From JANXAZ01 sp964504655 (GTDB lineage Bacteria; Pseudomonadota; Alphaproteobacteria; Geminicoccales; Geminicoccaceae), in NCBI GenBank assembly GCA_964504655.1, contig CAZDFD010000015.1, positions 1 through 57,281 of the forward strand: a DNA stretch of 57,281 nt. The letters are read 5' to 3'. The notes under the pieces were generated by a model. That model was not told the DNA's origin, did no database searches, and was given only the letters and a program-made list of their open reading frames with translations. Shown one piece after another: positions 28,715-36,722 of the stretch (within the stretch, counting starts at the first letter, position 1; every line of letters begins with the position of its first letter). Position numbers and translations under genes: made by a program.

Positions 28715-29644
28715 TCAATAGCCCCGGGCGGGATCGACCAGATCGCGCAGCGGCTCGCCGCGCTCGAGCCGGCGGAGCTGGGCCACGATCGCCCTGGTGG
28801 CGGTCTCGGGCTTGGTGATCCCGGCCGCGTGCGGGGTCACGAAGACCTTCGGATGCCGCCAGAGCGGCGAGCTCTTGGGCAGGGGCTCGTGCGCGAACAC
28901 GTCGAGCATGGCGCCGTCGAGCCGGCCGCTCTCGAGCGCCGCCAACAGATGCGGGACGACCAGATGCTCGCCGCGCGCGGCGTTCACGAGGAAGCTGCCG
29001 CGCGGCAGCTGCTCGAGCAGCCGGCGGTCGAGGATGCTCGCGGTCTCGCGGGTGAGCGGCAGGAGGCAGATCAGGATGCGGGTGCGGGCGAGGAAGGCGG
29101 GCAGCCCGGCCTCGCCCACGTGCACCGGGAACGGCGCGTCCGGGTGCGGTCCGCGCGCCCAGGCGGCGACGTCGTAGCCGACGCCGGCCAAAAGCCGAGC
29201 CGCGGCGCCGCCGATCGCCCCGAGCCCCATGATCCCGACGCCGATCTCGCCCGGATCGGGGTGCAGGTGGCGCTCCCAGCGGGCCTGCGCGAGCTGGCGC
29301 TCGTAGAGGTCGAACTGGCGATGGAAGCGCAGTGTCGCGTAGAGGCAGTACTCGGCCATGCGCTGCGACATGACCGGGTCGACGAGGCGGGCGATCGGCA
29401 CCGGCGGCAGGGCCGGTGCGGCGCGCAGGAGCCCGTCGACGCCGGCGCCGAGCACCTGGACCAGGCGCAGCCGGGTCATCCCGGAGAACAGGTCGGGCGG
29501 TGGCTGCCAGCACAGCACCACGTCGATCTCGCCCGGGTCGCCGACCTCGGGCCAGACCCGCACCTCGAGCCCGGGCGCCTGGCGGGCGAGCTCGGCGCGC
29601 CAGACCGCGGCCGTGTTCCAGCTGGTCTGCAGAAGGACCCGCAT
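28715..29644 (-). CDS. D-2-hydroxyacid dehydrogenase, glyoxylate/hydroxypyruvate reductase A-like
   Basis: A 309-residue NAD(P)H-dependent oxidoreductase of the GhrA group. Visible are VLCWQPPPDLF, the substrate-loop GAGVDGLL, and the dinucleotide motif GIMGLGAIGGAAARLL near residue 138. The catalytic Arg lies in NAARGEHLV and the Glu/His pair in LDVFAHEPLP and VTPHAAGIT. It reduces glyoxylate, hydroxypyruvate or similar 2-oxoacids. The ATG at 29644 is preceded by GGAGCGAGG. As the first gene of the importer/amidohydrolase operon it may process a product of the amidohydrolase, for example a 2-hydroxyacid. Confidence 0.85.
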   Translation of the reverse strand: MRVLLQTSWNTAAVWRAELARQAPGLEVRVWPEVGDPGEIDVVLCWQPPPDLFSGMTRLRLVQVLGAGVDGLLRAAPALPPVPIARLVDPVMSQRMAEYCLYATLRFHRQFDLYERQLAQARWERHLHPDPGEIGVGIMGLGAIGGAAARLLAGVGYDVAAWARGPHPDAPFPVHVGEAGLPAFLARTRILICLLPLTRETASILDRRLLEQLPRGSFLVNAARGEHLVVPHLLAALESGRLDGAMLDVFAHEPLPKSSPLWRHPKVFVTPHAAGITKPETATRAIVAQLRRLERGEPLRDLVDPARGY

Positions 29645-29793
29645 GCCTCGCTCCGCCGGGGGTCCGCGTCCTTTGCCCGCGGCCGGGGGGATCGGCAAGC
29701 CCGCGGCTCGAGGTGCCGCACCCTTGAGCAGCCGGGCCGGATGTGCTCGCCTGTCGATCGAGGCGGTGCCCGCTCCGCGGGACGCGCAGGGGC

Positions 29794-29810
29794 TTGGCAC
29801 GGCGCTTGCG
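29794..29810 (+). promoter_or_regulatory. sigma-54 (RpoN) promoter of the ATP-grasp/alpha-E operon
   Basis: TTGGCACG (29794-29801), GCGC, TTGC (29806-29809). The invariant GG and GC are exactly 10 bases apart, as sigma-54 requires, and the -24 element is a perfect match. Transcription would start near 29821, giving a leader of about 30 bases to the ATG at 29850. I saw no convincing NtrC-type enhancer; GGTGCCGCACC at 29712-29722 has the half-sites in the wrong order. Confidence 0.7.
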
Positions 29811-29849
29811 GCGAGCGGTCGTCGGGGCGGGTCCCGGCGGGGACGGGGC

Positions 29850-31361
29850 ATGGCAGAGCAGCGGCCCGAAGGCGCCTTCCGCGGCTACGATCCGCGGGGC
29901 TGGTTCTGCGAGATGCTCGGCCACGACCGCCAGGGCCTCGCCCACACCCGGCCGATCTTCGAGCGGCTCGACCGGCTCGGCCTCGAGGTGCTGCGCCAGC
30001 GCGCCCGCGACGCCGAGATCGAGCTCTACGACCAGGGCATCACCTTCACCGTCTACAGCGATCGCGACGCGATCGACCGGATCCTGCCGTTCGACGTGAT
30101 CCCGCGGGTGATCGGCCCGGCCGACTGGGACCTGATCGAGCGCGGCGTGGTCCAGCGCGTGCGCGCCCTGAACCTGTTCCTGGCCGACGTCTACGGCCCG
30201 CAGCGCACCCTGGCCGAGGGTGTGGTTCCGGCCGACCTCGTGCTCCGCAACGCCAACTACCGGTCGGCCATGCGCGGCATGCTGCCGCCGGCCGGGACCT
30301 GGATCCACGTCGACGGCACCGATCTGGTCCGCGGCGCCGACGGCCGCTTCCGCGTGCTCGAGGACAATGCGCGCACCCCCTCGGGCGTCTCCTACGTGGT
30401 CGAGAACCGCCATCTGATGCAGCGCTCGTTCTCCGACCTCATGCGCGAGCTGCCGATCCGCCCGGTGTCGGACTACGGTCGGCGGCTGCACGAGGCGCTC
30501 TGCGAGGTGGCGCCCGCGGGCGTGCTCGATCCGCAGGTGGTGCTCTTGTCGCCCGGCGTCTTCAACTCGGCCTATTTCGAGCACGTGTTCCTCGCCCGCG
30601 AGATGGGCGTGCCCCTGGTCGAGGGCCGCGACCTCCTGGTCGAGAACGATCGGGTGTGGATGCGCACGGTGGCCGGGCCGGTGGCGGTCGACGTCGTCTA
30701 CCGCCGCATCGACGACGACTTCCTCGACCCGACCTGCTTCCGGGCCGACAGCCTCCTGGGCGTGCCCGGGATCGTCGAGGCCTGGCGCAAGGGCAGGGTG
30801 ACGCTCGCCAACGCGGTCGGCACCGGGGTGTGCGACGACAAGGCGGTCTACGCCTACCTGCCGCGGCTGATCCGCTTCCTGCTCGCCGAGGAGCCGATCC
30901 TGGACAATGTCGAGACCTGGATCTGCCGGGAGCCGCAGGCGCTCGCCCACACCCTCGACCATCTGGCCGAGCTCGTGGTGAAGCCGGTCGGCGCCTCGGG
31001 TGGCTACGGCATCTGCATCGGCCCGCGCGCCAGCCGGGCCGAGCTCGAGGCCTGCCGCGCCGCGCTCCTGGCCGACCCGGCCAACTACATCGCCCAGCCG
31101 ATGGTGGCGCTCTCGGTCTCGCCGACGCTCGCCGAGGCCGGGCTCGAGCCGCGCCACGTCGACCTCAGGCCCTATGCCGTGACCGGGCGGTCGACCTGGG
31201 TCCTGCCCGGCGGGCTCACCCGCGTGGCGCTCAAGAAGGGCTCGCTCGTGGTCAACTCGAGCCAGGGCGGCGGCTCCAAGGACACCTGGGTGCTCGCCGA
31301 GGAGGTCCCCTGGGCGCCCGGCGCGGCGGCCCGGGTGGCGCCCGGGGAATCGGCCCAATGA
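29850..31361 (+). CDS. circularly permuted ATP-grasp protein (DUF404/DUF407)
   Basis: A 503-residue protein of the circularly permuted ATP-grasp family, predicted to form peptide or amide bonds on an unknown substrate. Family landmarks are ALNLFLADVYGPQ (about 106), LPPAGTWIHVDGTDLVR, VLEDNARTPSGVSYVVENR (a probable Mg-ATP segment), LANAVGTGVCDDKAVYAYLP, ELVVKPVGASGGYGICIGP (an ATP-binding lysine and glycine loop), and GGLTRVALKKGSLVVNSSQGGGSKDTWVL. The ATG at 29850 follows GGGACGGGGC. It shares ATGA with the alpha-E gene. A sigma-54 promoter stands upstream, so expression is probably tied to nitrogen status or another RpoN signal. Confidence 0.87.
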   Translation: MAEQRPEGAFRGYDPRGWFCEMLGHDRQGLAHTRPIFERLDRLGLEVLRQRARDAEIELYDQGITFTVYSDRDAIDRILPFDVIPRVIGPADWDLIERGVVQRVRALNLFLADVYGPQRTLAEGVVPADLVLRNANYRSAMRGMLPPAGTWIHVDGTDLVRGADGRFRVLEDNARTPSGVSYVVENRHLMQRSFSDLMRELPIRPVSDYGRRLHEALCEVAPAGVLDPQVVLLSPGVFNSAYFEHVFLAREMGVPLVEGRDLLVENDRVWMRTVAGPVAVDVVYRRIDDDFLDPTCFRADSLLGVPGIVEAWRKGRVTLANAVGTGVCDDKAVYAYLPRLIRFLLAEEPILDNVETWICREPQALAHTLDHLAELVVKPVGASGGYGICIGPRASRAELEACRAALLADPANYIAQPMVALSVSPTLAEAGLEPRHVDLRPYAVTGRSTWVLPGGLTRVALKKGSLVVNSSQGGGSKDTWVLAEEVPWAPGAAARVAPGESAQ

Positions 31362-32335
31362 CCGCGCTCCTCGCGCGCTGGGCCGAGTGCGTGTTCTGGC
31401 TCGCCCGCTACGTCGAGCGGGTCGAGAACCTGGCGCGCATCCTCGAGGTGCAGGAAACCTTCGCCCGCGACAGCCGCGGTCGGCACGACTGGGGGGTGGT
31501 GCTGGCGATCAACGCCGACACCGGCCGCTTCCTCGCCCGGGGTACGGCACCCTCGGCCGAGAGCGTGCTGCGCTTCTACGTGATCGACCGCGACAACCCG
31601 ACCTCGATCGTGAGCGCGCTGCACGCCGCGCGCGAGAACGCGCGGGCGCTCCGGCCGCTGATCTCGACCGAGATGTGGGTCCAGCTCAACGTCTTCCACA
31701 ACCGGATCGCAGCCCTCGGGCCGGCGGATGTGGTCGAGGAGCGAGTGGCGCGGCTGTGCGCGGTGATCAAGGAGGGCTGCGACACCCATGCCGGCATCAC
31801 CGCCGGCACCTTCTACCGGGACGAGGCCGCCTGCTTCTACCAGCTCGGTGCCGCCATCGAGTGCGCCGACCAGACCACCCGGCTGCTCGACGCCAAGCTC
31901 CTCGGCATGCCGCAGCGCAGCGACGCCGACCCGGGTGCCGCCGCCGATGCCGCCTACTGGACCGCGCTCCTGCGCTCGGTGGCCGGCTACCAGGCGTTCC
32001 GCCGCCGCCATCCGCGCGGCATGGTCGCCGAGCAGGTGGCGGCGTTCCTGATCTCCGATCCCTGCTTCCCGCGCTCGGTCGCCTGCAACATCGGCATCGT
32101 CGCCGAGCAGCTCGAGCGGCTGCGCCGCCACTACGGCCTGCGCCGGGCCGCGGCCGCGCTCGAGCGCGTCGAGGCGATCGCCGACACGCTCGAGGTGCGC
32201 AAGGTCCGGGCACTCATGGGCATCGGCGGCATGCACCGCTTCAACGACCATCTGCAGGCGAGCCTGATCGACCTCACCCGGCTGCTCGGGCAGAGCTTCT
32301 TCGGCCACCCGCGGTCAGGGGCCCTCGGGACCTGA
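31358..32335 (+). CDS. alpha-E domain protein (DUF403)
   Basis: A 325-residue, mainly helical protein of the alpha-E family, which always travels with the permuted ATP-grasp gene. It opens with LARWAECVFWLARYVERVENLARILEV, followed by NPTSIVSALHAARENARALR and IISTEMW-type segments. Its conserved His/Glu/Arg residues suggest a metal or nucleotide site, but no activity is proven. The ATG overlaps the ATP-grasp stop (ATGA, 31358-31361), so the two are co-translated. In many genomes a transglutaminase-like gene and an Anbu-type peptidase follow; here neither does, and the gene ends 21 bases inside the convergent pxpC. Confidence 0.87.
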   Translation: MTALLARWAECVFWLARYVERVENLARILEVQETFARDSRGRHDWGVVLAINADTGRFLARGTAPSAESVLRFYVIDRDNPTSIVSALHAARENARALRPLISTEMWVQLNVFHNRIAALGPADVVEERVARLCAVIKEGCDTHAGITAGTFYRDEAACFYQLGAAIECADQTTRLLDAKLLGMPQRSDADPGAAADAAYWTALLRSVAGYQAFRRRHPRGMVAEQVAAFLISDPCFPRSVACNIGIVAEQLERLRRHYGLRRAAAALERVEAIADTLEVRKVRALMGIGGMHRFNDHLQASLIDLTRLLGQSFFGHPRSGALGT

Positions 32336-33379
32336 TCCGGGCGGCGGCCGTTCGGGCTCGCCGGCCGTGACGCCGGAGACGAGGTTGACCGAGAGCAGGA
32401 AGCCCGCCTCGAGCCGGCCCGCCGCCGCAACCGGGACGAGCCGGGCGCAGGCCTGCTCGAGCCGCGCCCGGACCTGGGCCCGGGCCCGCCGCGCGGTCGC
32501 CGGATCGACCGCGGCGAAGCGCAGGGCGGCACCCGCCGGCACCTGGGCCAGCCGCCCGAGATCGGCCGTGATCACGGTCGCGATCTTGGGGTAGCCGCCG
32601 GTGCTCTGGCGGTCGGCCAGGAGCACGATCGGCTGGCCCATCCCCGGCACCTGGACGCTGCCGAAGACGATCCCGTCCGAGACGATGTTGGGCGAGCGGG
32701 CGTGCGCGATCCGCGGCCCCTCGAGCCGATAGCCCATGCGGTCGCTGCGCGCCGAGACCCGCCACTCGGCGCCGAGGAAGGTGGCGAGCCCGTCGGTGGT
32801 GAACCAGGCCTCCTGCGGCCCGAGGATCGTGCGGATCGGCCCCGCCTCCTCGGCCGGCGGCTCTTCGAGCGCGAGCTCGGGCAGCCCGGCCGTGGCCTCG
32901 GGTGCCGCGAGCGGCAGCCGATCCCGGGCCCGCAGCGCCCGGCCGGCGAGCCCGCCGATGCGCGAGAGCGTGTGCGTCGCCCGGCTGCCCAGCACCAGGG
33001 ACAGATCGAGCCCGCCGGCCACGACCAGGTACGACCAGACCCCGCGCAGGGCCGCGCCCAGGGCGAGGCGCTGGCCGCGGGCGAGCTCGAGGCCGGACCA
33101 GAACGGCCGCGCCTGGCCGTCGACCGCGACCGGACGCGGCGCCCCGGCGAGGCCGATGCGCACGCGCGCCGCGTCGACCTCGAGCTCGAGCGGGCCCGGC
33201 CCGAGCTCGAGCCCGCTCGCCGGCTCCGGCCCGCCGGCGAGCCTGGCGGCCATGGCGAACGCCCAGGGATCCATGGGCCCGGCGGGCGACACGCCGAGCC
33301 GCTGGCGGCCGAACCGGCCGGCGTCCTGAACGGTCACCGCCGGTCCGGCGCGGAGTACGAGGAGGGCCGGCCCGCTCAC
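32315..33379 (-). CDS. pxpC: 5-oxoprolinase subunit C (KipA-type carboxyltransferase-like)
   Basis: A 354-residue protein of the biotin-dependent carboxyltransferase-like family. Landmarks: VTVQDAGRFGRQRLGVSPAGPMD at the start, WSYLVVAGGLDL near 120, LGSRATHTLSRIGG, SDRMGYRLEGP, and the end-signature IVSDGIVFGSVQVPGMGQPIVLLADRQSTGGYPKIATV. With PxpA and PxpB it forms the ATP-dependent enzyme that opens 5-oxoproline to glutamate. The GTG at 33379 overlaps the PxpB stop (GTGA), showing translational coupling. Its last 21 bases overlap the convergent alpha-E gene. Confidence 0.92.
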   Translation of the reverse strand: MSGPALLVLRAGPAVTVQDAGRFGRQRLGVSPAGPMDPWAFAMAARLAGGPEPASGLELGPGPLELEVDAARVRIGLAGAPRPVAVDGQARPFWSGLELARGQRLALGAALRGVWSYLVVAGGLDLSLVLGSRATHTLSRIGGLAGRALRARDRLPLAAPEATAGLPELALEEPPAEEAGPIRTILGPQEAWFTTDGLATFLGAEWRVSARSDRMGYRLEGPRIAHARSPNIVSDGIVFGSVQVPGMGQPIVLLADRQSTGGYPKIATVITADLGRLAQVPAGAALRFAAVDPATARRARAQVRARLEQACARLVPVAAAGRLEAGFLLSVNLVSGVTAGEPERPPPGSGPEGP

Positions 33380-34119
33380 CGCGGCGGCTCGGGTGCGATC
33401 AGGGGATCGTGGGCCTCGGCCCGGCGGTCGAGCTCGGCGAAGGCGGCGGGCTCGATCGCCCGGAAGCGGACCCGGTCGCCCGGCTCGAGCAGGAACGGGG
33501 GATCGCGCTCCGGATCGAAGGTCCGGACCGGCGTGCGGCCGAGCAGGTGCCAGCCCGAGGGCGCCTCGAGCGAGGCGATGCCGGCCTGGATCCCACCGAT
33601 CGAGACGGTGCCGGCCGGGGTGCGGGCGCGCGGGTCCTCGCGCCGCGGGGTGGCGAGCCGCGGGTCGAGCCCACCCAGATACGTGAAGCCCGGGATGAAG
33701 CCCACCATGTAGACCCGGTAGGTGGGTGCGCTGTGCAGCGCCACCACCTGCTCGGGCGTGAGCCCGTGGCGGGCCGCCACCGCCTCGAGGTCGATCCCGT
33801 GCTCGCCGCCATAGGCCACGGGCACGGTCCACAGCCGCCCCTCGGGCGGCGGCCCGGCATGGCCGAGGTCGAGCGCCCTCAGCCGGGCGATGAGCTCGGC
33901 GCCGTCGAGCGCGTCCGGGTCGTAGTGGACGAGCAGCGAGCGGTAGGTGGGCACGCACTCGACCACGCCCGGCCAGGCGGCGGCACGCAGCCGGGCGTCG
34001 AGCGCGAGCACCGCGGCGTTGGTCGCGGGATCGACGGTCTCGCCGAGCTCGACCAGCACGGCGGCGTCGCCGACGGGGACGATCCGGGGACGGGCGAGGT
34101 CGGGCGGCGGCTCCGGCAT
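33376..34119 (-). CDS. pxpB: 5-oxoprolinase subunit B (KipI-type)
   Basis: A 247-residue allophanate-hydrolase-subunit-1-like protein. It has VGDAAVLVELGETVDPATN near residue 16, VPVAYGGEHGIDLEAVA near 98, and the signature VYMVGFIPGFTYLGGLDPRL, then TPAGTVSIGGIQAGIASLEAPSGWHLLGRTP. It pairs with PxpC, probably to phosphorylate or hydrolyse 5-oxoproline within the PxpABC complex. I chose the ATG at 34119 (MPEPPPDL) because an in-frame start 63 bases upstream would add only basic residues; no strong ribosome-binding site is seen. Divergent from pxpA. Confidence 0.92.
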   Translation of the reverse strand: MPEPPPDLARPRIVPVGDAAVLVELGETVDPATNAAVLALDARLRAAAWPGVVECVPTYRSLLVHYDPDALDGAELIARLRALDLGHAGPPPEGRLWTVPVAYGGEHGIDLEAVAARHGLTPEQVVALHSAPTYRVYMVGFIPGFTYLGGLDPRLATPRREDPRARTPAGTVSIGGIQAGIASLEAPSGWHLLGRTPVRTFDPERDPPFLLEPGDRVRFRAIEPAAFAELDRRAEAHDPLIAPEPPR

Positions 34120-34217
34120 GGCGGAGAGGTAGCGCCGCCGGCGCCCGCCGTCAGCCTTGCGGCGCCGGTTCGCCCGGTCCACGCTTGCGACCCGGTCCGG
34201 TTCCGCGGGAGGGTGCC

Positions 34218-34994
34218 GTGCAGGCGAGCGTCGATCTCAACGCCGATCTGGGCGAGAGCTTCGGGGCGTGGAAGATGGGCGAGGACGAGGCGATGCTCGA
34301 GATCGTCACCTCGGCCAACGTCGCCTGCGGCTTCCACGGCGGCGATCCGCTCGTGATGTGGCGGACCTGCGAGCGCGCGAGGGCGGAGGGCGTGGCGGTC
34401 GGCGCGCACCCCTCCTTCATGGACCTCTGGGGCTTCGGCCGCCGGCCGATCCAGGGGGAGCGGCCGGAGGACATCCTGCGCCAGTGCGTCTACCAGATCG
34501 GCGCGCTCCGTGCGGTCGCGGCCGCGGTCGGGCACCGCGTCACCCACGTCAAGCCGCACGGCTCCTTGGGCAACATGGCGGCCGAGGACGACGCGCTCGC
34601 CCTGGCCGTGGCGGAGGCCACCGCCGTGGTCGATCCCGGGCTCGTGCTCGTGGCGATGCCGGGGAGCGCGCTCGAGCGGGCGGGCGAGCGCACCGGGCTG
34701 CCGCTCGCCCGCGAGGTGTTCGCGGACCGCGCCTACGACGATCGCGGGATGCTGGTCTCGCGCAAGCTGCCGGGGGCCGTCCTGCACGATGCCGAGGCCG
34801 CCGCCGCGCGCGTCCTGCGGATGCTCGAGGAGGGGGCGATCACGAGCCAGTCGGGGCGGAAGATCCCGGCCCGGATCGACACCGTCTGCGTGCACGGCGA
34901 CAACCCGGCGGCGGTGGCGATGGCCCGCGCGGTGCGGGCCGCGCTCGAGCGCGCCGGGGTGGCGGTGCGGCCGTTCGCGCCACGGCCGGCGTGA
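34218..34994 (+). CDS. pxpA: 5-oxoprolinase subunit A (LamB/YcsF family)
   Basis: A 258-residue protein beginning VDLNADLGESFGAWKMGEDE, the family hallmark, followed by TSANVACGFHGGDPLVM, GAHPSFMDLWGFGRRP, THVKPHGSLGNMA, and IDTVCVHGDNPAAVAMA. It is the third subunit of the 5-oxoprolinase that recycles 5-oxoproline formed from glutamine or gamma-glutamyl compounds. The GTG at 34218 is set by GGGAGG five bases upstream. It is read away from pxpB and pxpC across a 98-base shared control region instead of in one operon with them, and overlaps the next gene (GTGA). Confidence 0.93.
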   Translation: MQASVDLNADLGESFGAWKMGEDEAMLEIVTSANVACGFHGGDPLVMWRTCERARAEGVAVGAHPSFMDLWGFGRRPIQGERPEDILRQCVYQIGALRAVAAAVGHRVTHVKPHGSLGNMAAEDDALALAVAEATAVVDPGLVLVAMPGSALERAGERTGLPLAREVFADRAYDDRGMLVSRKLPGAVLHDAEAAAARVLRMLEEGAITSQSGRKIPARIDTVCVHGDNPAAVAMARAVRAALERAGVAVRPFAPRPA

Positions 34995-35344
34995 GCGGTT
35001 CCCGGCCGCTCGCCCTCCTCGGGTCCCTCCTGCTCGCGCTGCCCTGGGCGCCGGCCGCCGCGCACGACTGGTTCTCCGAGCTCGTCAACCGCTACGGCCA
35101 TCCCTGCTGCACCGGCGAGGACTGCGGGCGGACCGCGCTCTGCCGGCTCGCGGACGGGCGCGAGGGGATCCTCGTGGCCGGGCAGTGCCGGCCGATCCCC
35201 TGGGACAAGGTGCTCGATCTGCCGTCGCCGGACGGCGCCGCCTATGTCTGCGCCGGCGGGCTCAAGGACCGCTGGCGGACCCTGCCGCCCGAGGCGACGC
35301 TGCCCCCGCAGATCGTCTGCGTGATCCTGCCGGGCAGCGCCTGA
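34991..35344 (+). CDS. small Cys-rich exported protein, function unknown
   Basis: A 117-residue protein with a signal peptide (about 1-24, ending PAAAHDW). The mature part has seven cysteines, at residues 39, 40, 45, 51, 66, 87 and 110, within YGHPCCTGEDCG, ALCRL, GQCRPIPWDKV, YVCAGG and IVCVIL. The pattern is that of small disulfide-bonded periplasmic proteins seen as hypotheticals in Rhizobiales and Rhodospirillales. The GTG start overlaps the pxpA stop, so the two are coupled, yet nothing links it to 5-oxoproline. It converges on the AarF gene 13 bases away. Confidence 0.7.
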   Translation: MSGSRPLALLGSLLLALPWAPAAAHDWFSELVNRYGHPCCTGEDCGRTALCRLADGREGILVAGQCRPIPWDKVLDLPSPDGAAYVCAGGLKDRWRTLPPEATLPPQIVCVILPGSA

Positions 35345-35357
35345 GGGAGCCGCCCGC

Positions 35358-36722
35358 TCAGCCGGCGGGCGCCAGCTCGGCCAGGGCCAGCGCCTCGGCC
35401 TGGCGGCGGGCGACCCGTTCGACCGAGAAGTCCTCGATCAGGCCCATGAACAGCTCGTACCAGTTGATCTCGGCGGAAAGGTGCAGGAACACCGAGCCGA
35501 GCCCGATCGCCGCCCGGTCCATGAACACGAACTCGCGCGGCACCTGCACGCCACCGACCTCGCGCAGCCGCTGGTGCACCCGCTCGACCACCCGGCGCCC
35601 GGCGTCGCCGCTGTTGGTCTCGCCGATCGGCCGGGTGCGGTTCTCCATGAGCGGGCCGTAGAGGAACGCGGCCCACTCGTTGAGCACCTCGATCAGCTCG
35701 TTGGTCAGGCCCGCGAAGCCCCAGCTCTCGTAGGCCGCCACCGCCAGCTCGCGGTCGCCGCGCGCCAGGGCGAAGTAGAGGTCGATCACGCCCTTGACGA
35801 AGCGCGGCGGGAACACCCGCACGCAGCCGAAGTCCATGAGGTTGATCGAGAGATCCGGGCGGACCGTGTAGTTGCCCAGGTGCGGATCGCCGTGGATCAC
35901 GCCGAACTCGTAGAACGGCAGGTACCAGGCGCGGAACATGGCGAGCGCCAGGCGGTTGCGGGTGGCCTGGTCGGCGGTGCGGAAGTCCAGGAGCGGCCGG
36001 CCCTCGAGCCAGCTCATGGTCAGCAGTCGCCGGGTCGACAGCTCGGCCACCGGCACCGGCACGTGCACACCCGCCTCGCCCGCCAGGATGTGGCCGTAGA
36101 GGCGCATGTGCCGGGCCTCGAGGCCGTAGTCGAGCTCCTCGCGCAGCCGGGCCTGGAGCTCCTCGTAAATCTTGCTGGTGTCGATCGCGGCGTCGAACCG
36201 CTTGTAGATCGAGAGGATCACCCCGAGCTGGGCGAGGTCGGCCTCGACCGCCGCCTCGATGTCCGGGTACTGGAGCTTGCAGGCCACGGTCCGGCCGTCG
36301 GCGAGCCGGGCCTTGTGGACCTGGCCGAGCGAGGCCGCGGCCGCCGCCTCGAGCGGGAACTCGGCGAACCGCTGCGACCAGTCCGGGCCGAGTTCGGCAG
36401 CCATCCGCCGGCGCACGAACGGCCGCCCCATCGGCGGGGCATTGGCCTGGAGCTGGGCGAGCTCGGCCGCGTACTCGGCCGGCAGCGCGTCCGGAATGGT
36501 CGCCATCATCTGGGCGACCTTCATGAGCGGCCCCTTGAGGCCGCCGAGCGCGGCCCGGAGCTCGCTCGCGTGCGCGCCCCGGTCGAGGCGGCCGCCGAGC
36601 AGCCGGGCGCCGGCGAGCCGGGCCGCCTGGCCGGCCACGGTGCCGCCGACCCGGGCGTAGCGGCGGACCCGGCCGGCGAGCGTGTTCTCGCTCGCCACGG
36701 TCCGAACCTTGGGGGTGCTCAA
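35358..36722 (-). CDS. ABC1/AarF (UbiB-like) atypical kinase
   Basis: A 454-residue protein-kinase-like ATPase. The N-terminal family motif reads LKGPLMKVAQMMATIPDALP, so KxGQ is here KVAQ. The nucleotide lysine is in VACKLQYP, the catalytic loop is GVIHGDPHLGNY and the metal Asp is in INLMDFGCVRVFPP. Relatives support ubiquinone synthesis, probably through an ATPase rather than a kinase activity; whether this one does is not shown. I start at TTG 36722, which overlaps the PepF stop as TTGA; a GTG eight codons later is an alternative. Convergent with the Cys-rich protein gene. Confidence 0.87.
   Translation of the reverse strand: MSTPKVRTVASENTLAGRVRRYARVGGTVAGQAARLAGARLLGGRLDRGAHASELRAALGGLKGPLMKVAQMMATIPDALPAEYAAELAQLQANAPPMGRPFVRRRMAAELGPDWSQRFAEFPLEAAAAASLGQVHKARLADGRTVACKLQYPDIEAAVEADLAQLGVILSIYKRFDAAIDTSKIYEELQARLREELDYGLEARHMRLYGHILAGEAGVHVPVPVAELSTRRLLTMSWLEGRPLLDFRTADQATRNRLALAMFRAWYLPFYEFGVIHGDPHLGNYTVRPDLSINLMDFGCVRVFPPRFVKGVIDLYFALARGDRELAVAAYESWGFAGLTNELIEVLNEWAAFLYGPLMENRTRPIGETNSGDAGRRVVERVHQRLREVGGVQVPREFVFMDRAAIGLGSVFLHLSAEINWYELFMGLIEDFSVERVARRQAEALALAELAPAG

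Noticed and set aside
29712..29722. GGTGCCGCACC as an NtrC enhancer for the sigma-54 promoter
   Set aside because: NtrC sites have the half-sites in the opposite order (GCACC...GGTGC) with a longer spacer; this is a different palindrome.
27120..31358. A 1412-codon minus-strand frame spanning several genes
   Set aside because: Only its last 260 codons are a real gene (the ABC permease). The rest lies out of frame with the ATPase and dehydrogenase genes and opposite the ATP-grasp gene.
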